From assembly GCF_050947875.1 (NCBI RefSeq), contig NC_134570.1:103340122-103404121 (forward strand): a DNA stretch of 64,000 nucleotides. Reading direction: 5' to 3'. Made by a program: the position numbers and the translations under genes. Positions within the stretch are counted from its first letter, which is position 1. Every line of letters begins with the position of its first letter. This document shows positions 49,620 through 58,969 of this stretch, in pieces. The notes below the pieces were generated by a model. It searched no databases and had not been told where the DNA came from. It saw only the letters and a list, made by a program, of their open reading frames with translations. The DNA is from Dermacentor variabilis. Lineage: Eukaryota > Arthropoda > Arachnida > Ixodida > Ixodidae.

Positions 49620-51776
49620 CGCGTGAAGGAGGGACCACGCAGCATGGCGCAATCTCTCGAAGTGACGCAAAACCGGCGTCAGGGAAGTCACGGACCACTG
49701 GCGTTCAAAAGCACAATCAACCCGGTCTCAGCTCCGAAAGATGACAATCAAGAGTACAGTGCCCTGTATCTGCCTTTTGAAACGTCCCAGTATTGGAAAC
49801 GACAAATAAAACTTGAGCGTACTAGAAGGCACTGCTTGATTGATAGTATGAACAAACATTAGGAAGCACTTGCAAGCAATATTTTTTGTAAGTTGTTTGG
49901 GAGCAGTTAGAGTATGTAACGCGGTCGTATGCAAAGCGTGGGGGAATCTCGTTCTGTTCCCTCAGCTTGCCCGGATGTTCTCGCATAGAGAAAGAGATTC
50001 AGTAAGAGTGCACACTTCGACAGAGTCCAGCGGCCGACTGGACGGTAGCACACCAAGCGGATGGTATTAACACCTTCCGGTTTCAGTTTTGGGGGCACGC
50101 ATTTTGAACGCCAGCTTTTTGAACGCCAGCATTTTGAACGCTGACTCCGCTGATCATCGCGACATTTATTTTTCTTTTTTTTCCGGTTCTACTGCTGAAC
50201 CAAGCGCAGGCTTGGCGCGGAATAGTTTTATTATTTAGTAAAAATACTAGCGAACGATCTTTACAAGCCTCCACCGAATCTGTGTCACGTGCAATTTCAT
50301 AAAGAAAACACAAGACATCTTCTGAAATTATGAAATGTTTATGTTGCTCTATATAAATGCTCGTTCCGGGCTTCTTGTGCATTCAACCAAAGTTGTGGCA
50401 CCAGGTAAGCAGCAGTACGAAGCTCCACCGGATGCCATCAGCTGAAAAAAAGTTAATTACAAGCATGTTTCATTTTGGTATTATGCCTGAACAGGAATAC
50501 TTCATGTGGAGGCAAAACGTGCTAAGTGGTGAATGGGCAGCACTACAGATAAATTCACTTTTTCATAGATATCGTAGCAAATAGGCTCCTCCCAAACAAT
50601 GCCATAAAATCGGAAGGAAACATGTTCTTTTCAAGCATCCTTCCCTTCCCGGGCATTATTTCCTGCACTTTAAGAGCACAAATACACGGGTGATTGCGCG
50701 TTTCGAAAACTACTTGGCCCCAGTCGACGCGATGGTACGCCATGTACACAGAGGTGGCTGCAACACAGGCTCTCAGCCACACCATGTTACACCCTCGCAG
50801 AATGCCTTCTAGTCGCACTGGAGACAAATTCGTGGATGCAAAGCCTGCTTTCAGTCGCTCAGAAGACAGAATTGTCAAGTTTTTTTTTATTTTTAAGCTC
50901 CTCGGCGTTATCTTTGACACGTCCTGCCAGCGCAAGTGACACACTCCGTGTTATCATTCTTGTGGAGTTTTCGACAAGCGTGAGTACACACAGCCAAGCT
51001 GCTCTTCATTAACTGCGCCACTACGCCGAGCGCGGCCACTGTGCTTGAAAAGTACCCCAATAAGTGACGAAATTAGTTACAATAGTGTCTGGGGTCAGAG
51101 ACAGCGCCAAAACTTGTCCCGGTAAGATTGGGTACACGTGAAACTGCGTCACGCGGCCGCGGTGCTTTTCGTCACAAAGCCAGGTGCGCCGAGCGTGCCC
51201 AAAAACTACCAAAATAAGTTATAATAATGCTGGGGCTCATAGAAAGCGTCGCAAACATCTCCCAGTACGAGGCATTAACTCAAGTTAACTGCGCCAGGAC
51301 GGCGGAGCTGTTTTTCGCCACCTGCGTCACAGTATCGGTTCGGTAGAGTGCACTAATCCTAAATGTGCTTGAAATTCATCTCACACTGTCAAACACAATT
51401 TCTCACCTTGCTGTACTCCTGTACTGCAGTGGTACGTGTCGAAATGCAGAAGGAACGCAATAGAACGCCGGAGTCCCAAAAAAATGGGCTACATCCAGAA
51501 GAGACGGTTCGCTCAGCACGCGAGCTTCACATGCGCAGCCAGCCGTATACGCGCTTCAGTGGCATGTCTTGCGCATGACGTATGCACGCGCGTCTGGCAG
51601 GCCACTAGCTTGTTGCTAGGCAACGCAAGAAAAGTAAGTCGCAACGTATAAGCTCATTTACACGCAAAACGTTTTTTGTTTTAGCGGCAAAGAATAAAAA
51701 AATAAAACAATCTTAAGCTCATTTCACATTCTTTTTTTCTGATGCTTGCGTCAACTAATGGATGGAGTTGAATTTC
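49620..51776 (-). repeat. unclassified 2.1-kb interspersed repeat, minus-strand copy
   Basis: Reverse complement of the 24.7-26.8 kb element, plus about 280 bp at its 3' end that match 19689-19950. It contains the same acceptor-like TTTTTTTCAG followed by CTGATGGCATCCGGTGGAGC (minus strand, near 50445), the TATATAGAGCAACATAAACA block near 50335-50357, and about two units of the internal tandem array at 51.0-51.3 kb. No conserved long open frame. Confidence 0.68.
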
Positions 51777-51779
51777 TTC

Positions 51780-52540
51780 CTCTATGGTTCTCGTTTGAGT
51801 GCCCAGGCATTCTCGTTTCAGTTCCCGGATAACGGCTCTGGCTTTTCGCTCAAGGTCACTTGAAGGTCGCTGGCGACGGGAGCTAAAAGCATATTATGCT
51901 GTAAAAAAGTGCTGGTTCTCCCATAATCAATAGCAGATGTAAGCATCAAATGGCAACCAGCAAAGGAGATTGGTTGGAGATGATGCTAGCCACAATCTTA
52001 ACATGGGTGTAGTGCATGTTCGCTACGGCAAAGCCCACCACATCACACCGCACCCCGCCATACTGTGCACTGGTCGATTTGGACGCTGCCTAGCTCAAAG
52101 AAAACCGCCTGAAGGCGGCACGACAGGCAGCGAAAGATGCCAGGGAGACTGAGCGAACTGCCCAGCTATAGAAGAAGAAAAGCACCTGAAGGAATCGCGA
52201 TCAAACATCTACGCAAATCTCGATTCTTGCTACATGATCTCTACGCAAGAGGTCACGTGTTGGGTCGCCACTGAGAAAAGGGCTGGCTTCGCCGAGCGTT
52301 TGCTTACCAACGCTGGCTGCCTGTCGCAATGTTCTTTGCTAACTTTTTCCTTCCTCCGTGAAAGTAAGCAGCGCCTCAAATAAAAAATTTTTCCCTGAAA
52401 TATGAGACATTTTGTCGCAACAAGCTATCGTTTCTCGCTTTGTAAAAAGCACATTTGCGTGGATCCATGGTTTGCACAGACCGAGAATACCTACTCCGAC
52501 ATCAGTGCTTTTATTTTGTCTATATAAATTGCAGTTTCTA
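51780..52540. other. no supported gene
   Basis: Short open frames only; no repeat family recognised. Confidence 0.4.
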
Positions 52541-52559
52541 TTCAGGCTTTTCTTAAACA

Positions 52560-54035
52560 TCCCACGTTAACTATCCCCGTAACAAAAGGTAACCTAAAGA
52601 CATAGCAACAAAATTGGCGCACCACGGCGCTCAAAATTGTCGCCGATGTTGTTCATTCCGTTTGTAAATGATTTTGCCAAACGATTAGACAATATTTATA
52701 CTTGCAATTCACAATACACATGCGCGATATTACGCTCTTGACAAATAAAGACGACTTTACGTAACAATAAAAAACTTCAGGTAACGTAAATGCCACCGAT
52801 GGTCTCCCAACACACACTTCTATGTTGCCATCACCGTGGACAAGACGTACACTATTTTGTATAGTTCCTCTTCAAACTGAACAAAACTTCATTCTCTAGC
52901 GTAGCAGACACGCTTTTAAGTATAGCCACTACACTGGTGAAAACCCTGGGAGTCTCGATCCACAGACACAAAAAGACTGGGAAATCCCTATACAAGACAA
53001 AGCGCAGCGTGATACACCTAATCAAGTGGGTGTCATTCCGCGAACCACGTGTAAACGTGGCCAAGCAACTTAGCACTGCTCAAATCCAGCGTGCACCACA
53101 GCGAGCAGTGCGACAACCTCAACAAAGGTCAATAAAACTGGCTGGAAGCACCAAAAGAAAAAGATTCGACGGCAATCAACCTGATATATTAGGGTTACCA
53201 AATAACTTCTCATGACACTTTAAGCCACACCCTATTCATACTGCATGAAAGACATTATTTTTTTTCATGATAGATTCAGGGACATAGGCATTAAAGGCAA
53301 AAATGAGTGCTACAGTAATTGATCGACTGCACCTTGGGACAGCATACATCAAACATTTCCTATATCGCTACAAACGGGCTCCTTCCCTGGCTTGCTCTTG
53401 TGGCCTCGGCGATGAGGATGTTCACCGTGTACTCCTCTAATCTCCCTTATACGAGATGCAAAGACGGAAAGCCAGAACAAGAGCTACATTCCACTGGTCC
53501 TCACCGGCCTTACTCTCTCGCAAAATTGCTGGGCGGATGGCCATCGAAAATAGCAAAGCGAAAAGCATTCAACGCACTTCAACATTTTTATGAAGAAACA
53601 GGCATCGTCAGCAAGTAATAGGTATTGCATTGAATAATCATACGATGTTACTACAACGTTTTTCTGTTATTTGTAAGTATTAGTGCTTGCATATTACGTG
53701 TCATACATTTTCTTTTTGTATTCAGAGCGTAAATTATTTTAACACTGTGTAATTCCTCATCTGTTTATATGCTCGTCGAAGTCTACATCATGGCCGTTTG
53801 TGTGTGTTTGTGATTTTGCTTACGAACTCATTATGGTGCAACTTGTATTTGACTTATATTGTTAATCGCATGGGCGTATAGGACTGTGCTGTGGATTTCT
53901 GATTGTATGAAGTTATTTCTTTTCATTTTCCTACATATCTTTATATTGTTGTTTTCGCTGTGAGAAAAGGAGTAGCCGTCGCCATTATAAGGTGACTACG
54001 TCTCTTTCTTTTGTTTTCATTTCAATAAGAAGAAA
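52560..54035 (+). mobile_element. LINE C-terminal fragment (I/Jockey group) upstream of gene 4
   Basis: Near 52937 the frame reads MKTLGVSIHRHKKTGKSL, then IHLIKWVSF, matching the post-catalytic part of such reverse transcriptases. At 53322-53440 DRLHLGTAYIKHFLYRYK, RAPSLACSCGLGDED and VHRVLL give the C-C-H zinc-knuckle region, broken by a stop. The 3' end near 53965-54030 has GAGTAGCCGTCGCCATTATA, GGTGAC and then TTTCAATAAGAAGAAAATG. The left part has a partner upstream of gene 3. Confidence 0.7.
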
Positions 54036-54612
54036 ATGAGTGGTTAAATAATGCACTGCGAAGCTAACCGATGTATGAATGCAGAGAGGAAAGTAGCTGT
54101 AAATCAAAAGATGGGGCCAAACGGTAAACATGTTTACTCAGAAATGCGTCCGAAAAGCTACACAAAGAAATCACGGCCACATGGCTGCACGTAGCTGTAG
54201 GTGAAATACTTGTCAAAGCAAAACCGCTGTTTAGTCCCAGACGATGAACAGATAGCGTCGCAGTGGAAAGTTCAAGGCAGCGTAAAGATCTCACCCAGTC
54301 ATACCTTTCAAAGGGTGAAGCAAAAACACGCTGAGAAGGCGACATACGCATGGCCGTCACTAATTTACTTTATTTATTGGAATACCTTATCGCATTCCCT
54401 CCGCACTGAGAAGCTCACTATAAAGAAATTCGCTTGATACGACCTCCCTGCCCTTCTTATCTACAACCTTCTTCTCTCTCTTTCCGCCTTAAATGTCATT
54501 TTGCCTAGGCGCCTCAAAATGCAAAGCATTCATAGCAATCTAGCCTCTGATGCTATGTTTAGGCATTAGGCAGCCGACACGACCTTAGCACTCAAATTGC
54601 GAAACCAGAAGC

Positions 54613-54622
54613 GATATGCAAA
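54613..54622 (+). promoter_or_regulatory. conserved GATATGCAAA element upstream of gene 4
   Basis: Same ten bases, 118 bp before the TATA box. Confidence 0.5.
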
Positions 54623-54730
54623 GCAGTGTGTTAGACGAAGGTTAACTTTCATCTATTTTCGCGCATTCCAGCTAGCCACATCACAAACAAGGTTTTAAAA
54701 AAATACGGGGCGTCTTCTTTCACCAGTGAG

Positions 54731-54738
54731 TATAAAAG
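54731..54738 (+). promoter_or_regulatory. TATA box of gene 4
   Basis: TATAAAAG, 78 bp before the ATG. The leader TTCCGAGCACCTACCCGCTC is shared with gene 3 and CCCAGCC before the ATG with gene 2. Confidence 0.85.
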
Positions 54739-54808
54739 CCGGTAGCAGATCTGTTCCATTGCATTAGTTCTTCCGAGCACCTACCCGCTCCCAGAAATCC
54801 ACCCAGCC

Positions 54809-56680
54809 ATGATTGCCGTAAGTAGAAACAAGTGGCCTTTTTAATAATATAGCATGGTAAAGTTATTGTAGCAGAGTAACGCAATGCGTGCTAGTTCGTG
54901 TCCAGTGACAACTTATAGGCTTCAGCATTCTTCTACATGGTTTACAGACTAATTCCGTTAAACGGGAGAGCCGTCACTTTCGGATATATTACGTAATTAA
55001 GAAAGGTGGCATGAAAGACAGGCATTTAATTTACAGAATTATGAAAGGTGGCATGCAAGACAGGTTGTTTTAATAATGTTTTGCCACATATCAGTACCAA
55101 GTTAAGCGTTCTTTATCAGTGCGCAACTTTAGACAATACTTGGCTTTTTATGCCTATAAAAACGTGGGACAACTAAGCAAGACGAACACTGACAAACAAA
55201 CGGACGGCCTGTAGCATTTTTTCGCCTTTCTGCGCTGGCCAACCCTTGAATCCAGAACTTCCCTTGTTTTTAGCTTCCTGCTGCCTTCTATATCTACATT
55301 TAACTATAACGTGTGCCGGCCCAGATCCTGTGCCTCCTTGCCGCTATCCTTGGCAATGCCATGGCCGTTTACGTTCCGACGTACGGCGTACCTGTGGCTG
55401 GCTACCCCGGCGTGCCAGTGGCCGGCTACCCCGGCGTGCCAGCTGTCACAAGTGTGCACGCCGCCCCCGTGGCCGCCCTGCACACCGTCCATCGGGCGGT
55501 GCCAGTGAGCCCCACTGTCCACAACGTGGCTACCCCGTACGGCTACCGCACAACCGGTGTTAGCTACAGCCACAGAGTCGACGCCCACCCAGTGCGCGCA
55601 CGCTACACGTACGGCCTCGCGCCTTATGGCCTCAGCTACGGATACGGGCTTGGTGGCTACGGATACCCCACCGTGCTGAAGAAGTGGTGAGTTGTGGGGA
55701 ACATTTTCCGAATAATTGCGCTTTCCCCATCTGATAGAAATCTGGTGGTCCCACAGCTGGTAACAGTGAAGTTACTTTTCCCATTACCGGGAGATGATCT
55801 TGTAGATTCATTTTTTTACTTTCTTTAAGTTAATGATGCGGGAAGAGGTTGTATGAAATAAAGCTTTAGTTGCTCATGAAAAAGTGATGGCAAGCAGTGA
55901 TGCAGTTTACAAGGCCCGGAAATTACGCGGGCGCGAAAGCTCGGTATAGCAAGGTAAAATAAATCTCCTTCCGCGCCAAATCACACCATGTGCTCAATAA
56001 TAATTTTATGGTCAAGTGACATTCCACCAAGCATTCTATAAAGCTTATTAGGCTTCTGAATGAGCAGCAAGAACGGCTGTAGAGGAAGTGGTCCCTACTC
56101 AGAGAAAGAAGTCTGTCATTTATATCCAATAGAAGATAGCCATAAGCGTAGCCGACTGAAAGGTTTTCGGCAAGAAGATGTCAAACTTTGTGTGCACCCG
56201 ACCAATAGTGCTGATGAAAGATATTATATAGCATTTCTTGCCAATTCTGAAACATTTGAATCTAATTTTTTTGCACTCCACAGACTAACTGTCCTTAGGG
56301 AAGCCTATAATGTTCAAGAAGTCAGCAGACCCATATAGCTACTGGAGAAAGAATTCGGCCGTCCTCAAAATCAATGGTATCTACCCTGACCAAATAAAAA
56401 CGGGTTTATTTCTGTTTTACTCCTTTTTGTGCGCTCATTATCGGCACTAACATTCTATTTTCGTAGTTTTTGCGGACAAAACACACAAAGATACTATGTT
56501 CATTGTGAGCCAGTTTGTGCTATCCTAACGGCAAGGTGATGAATTCCGGTTTTACATCTAGTGTAATTAAAACAGGTTAGATTATGTTCCATCAATTTGT
56601 ACTGTTGTAAAGCTGTTGTACAGCACGGAAATTTTAAAACCTGTTTTATGTTTACCCAGACATTTTTGCAATCTTTCAGA
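54809..56680 (+). CDS. secreted GY/PV-rich structural (cuticle-like) protein, gene 4 (three exons)
   Basis: Exons: 54809-54817 (Met-Ile-Ala, donor GTAAGT), 55325-55686 and 56680 onward, 123 residues. The signal peptide is MIAILCLLAAILGNAMA. The mature chain is VYVPTYGVPVAGYPGVPV, a second AGYPGVPA unit, TSVHAAPVAALHTVHRAV, VSPTVHNVATPYGYRTTG, SYSHRVDAHPVRARYTYG, and YGLSYGYGLGGYGYP-TVLKK. Exon 2 ends AAG AAG TG before GTGAGT; TTTCAG|AGACAAG completes a split TGA. Intron 1 (507 bp) contains a local tandem duplication of a GAAAGGTGGCATG-A/C-AAGACAG word (about 54997 and 55042). Intron 2 is 993 bp and aligns with that of gene 2. The protein is nearest to gene 2 in sequence but shares the two-unit AGYPGVP tract with gene 3. 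It has no chitin-binding consensus. Confidence 0.88.
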
Positions 56681-56807
56681 GACAAGATCAAACGCTGAAG
56701 TGGGATTGTTCACCAATGGCTTTTGACAAACAACGAAAGCGTGACACCTTCACAAGTGGGATTCCTTGCGCGATCCTTCAAATGCTACCTTCGTCGTCCA
56801 GAAAGAA

Positions 56808-56813
56808 AATAAA
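56808..56813 (+). terminator. polyadenylation signal of gene 4
   Basis: AATAAA 128 bases after the exon 3 acceptor, then TACATGCAA as in the paralogues. Confidence 0.75.
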
Positions 56814-57325
56814 TACATGCAACAATGTGACGCTTCTCATGAGCTTCCACATTTCAGCCATAGGCGGCCTCTGCATATTGCCCTGCGTGGGTAAATTATA
56901 AAAGCGCCATTTAGGGCGAGATAGCTGTTCAATGGAAACCGTGATTTAATTGTATACAGTCAGAAATAAGAATAAACAATTTGTATTTTTTACTTTCCTC
57001 TCAATTGAGTTTTACGACATCAACTTCAGCCTCACGAAATAACACAATGCTAAATGCAAGTCAATCACTTATGGAGGAAAGCGTAAGTATTGCAGCAAAA
57101 TTTGATTGGATAGGAAGCTTATAGGCACGGCGAACAAAGTCATAGGTGAGAACGTCAACGCAACGCAAATGTCACACTAGCACATTTCGTGCGAAGCCGA
57201 CCAGCCATGTTATCGTCTGTTTTACCTGCTCCTCTACCAGCAGAAATTTTCAGTTTATAAGCATTTCAATTAGTAAAGGTAGACTATTGGAGAAGACTGC
57301 AAAACAAGAGTGCTGTGTCTGTTAA

Positions 57326-57997
57326 TTATGTGCGGACTTAACAGATAATTTGGCACTGCCTGCAACAAGAGCCAATATATGGGTTACTTCTTTTGTGGAC
57401 AATCGCATCAGCTCTGTGGCATCAAAGAAACATCAAGTCAATTACGAAGCCGCCATTGATCTTCATGAACACGTCACTATAGGTAAGATTCTGAATCTCA
57501 TTTTGGAATAAGCCTTAATTTCTTCGGAGGGAATTTCAGAACCGATATTATGTGAAAATACATATTCCGCGGCATCTAATAAAGAAGATAGTGTCAACAC
57601 CGGTCGAGAGAAATTTCAGGTTCCTGCAAGCTGGATCTGCCGCGCTAACGACAGTTCTTTGAGTCATATTTCAATCGAAAAACAGCAAGTTTCTCAGAAA
57701 AACTTTATTATTGAGGCTTCTCCTTCAAGCAAGCGTCAAAGTGATTCATCACAAATAGCACGTCCTCAAACGCTGGACAGCCCAGCCGACAGTCCAGATG
57801 GGTGGATAGCTCTCTATGAACTAGCTGCGAAAAGCAATGAATTGCCGTGTGATGAAAGGCCTTATGATAAACATACAACTATTCCTCCGAGGGATAGCAA
57901 GATGGTTTCACGAATTCCGACTTCCGCAATAAGGTCCCGATTGTGCGTTTATATGGAAAGAGAGTTTCCTTCCAACTTTCAGCAAGAATTGCATTGA
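57326..57997 (+). pseudogene. unidentified 224-codon frame with one internal stop (gene fragment or short-intron gene)
   Basis: One reading frame stays open from 57326 to the TGA at 57995, except for TAA at 57509-57511. Residues include ALPATRANIWVTSFVDNR, KKHQVNYEAAIDLHEHVT, then EPILCENTYSAASNKEDS, KFQVPASWICRANDSSLS, DSPADSPDGWIALYELAA and the end YMEREFPSNFQQELH. The stop lies inside a stretch bounded by ATAG|GTAAGAT (57483) and TTTCAG|AACCG (57540). Removing these 57 bases as an intron joins in phase 1 and leaves the frame open. No start codon was found, so a 5' exon would be needed, or the sequence is a decaying copy. Composition is Ser-, Glu- and Asp-rich in the second part. I do not recognise the family. 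Confidence 0.4.
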
Positions 57998-57999
57998 AC

Positions 58000-58960
58000 G
58001 ACGGCATCAGCAATGCAAATGCTACCGCCATTTTAACATAAACCATAAGTGATAGCCATAGGTGCGCACAACTGCAAAATACGGTGACACACTTAAAGAA
58101 AAATTTGTGTTTATCTCTTACGCCCTCGGCCTTAACCTACATGGAACAAAAATATCGGCATGTTTTAAATTGTCATCAAACGACTGGAGTAGAAAGCATG
58201 CCGTCGCCTTCATATAAGCGTTGTAAGCATTGTCTTGCTGCCGTCATCCAAAACATGTTCGCGTCACACGCATACTTGTCGCCTTAAAAAACGCGTTAGT
58301 CCACCTGGTGGTGCTTTGCAGAACACTGAATGACGCTGCATATCCAGCTACCAGCAAAATGTTTGGCATGATATTGATTGTCTCAATCATGTTATCTGCA
58401 TAATATATTTTTTTAGTTTTGAAAAGGTTTGAAACAAGGCGATACAGTAACCTACTGAGGCTGCATACCGCAAGTTTTCTGGAATGAGGCAAAGAATGCT
58501 CGGCAATAAAATATTCCTTGCGTTTGCGCTAGCCGCCTTAGCCCTTCCCCTGGCCGCTTAAGCATATCTGTTGCGGCTAAAACATGGCGTTCATGATGTA
58601 TTTTCACCTCCACAATCATTTCCGGCACGTGCAGTTAGCAAAAGCGTAGACATTGAAATCTGCTTCTCAGAGGCAACTGCCGCTGGGAAGTGGATTTCGA
58701 CGCCACCAGTGGTTAAGCTAACAAAGATAGCATAATTTATGCTGCAACAAGGTCGCTAATTACCGAAACAGTTTTACATGGCACCAAAGGTAGTTAATTC
58801 TTGTAAATTGCAAACATATTCTCTGTAAATAGCTCCGAAATATTCATCACGAACCAAGACAGGTAATTTACAACGGTTCCATATCGCTTGATTCTAGTCT
58901 TCCTATACACCGCTACCGAACGGTAAAACCTGAGTTATTGTACAGCAAGTTACATAACAT
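58000..58960. other. no supported gene
   Basis: Short open frames only. Confidence 0.4.
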
Positions 58961-58969
58961 CGCAAAATA

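Noticed and set aside
56060..56338. 92-codon frame in intron 2 of gene 4
   Set aside because: The aligned sequence in intron 2 of gene 2 does not keep the frame open.
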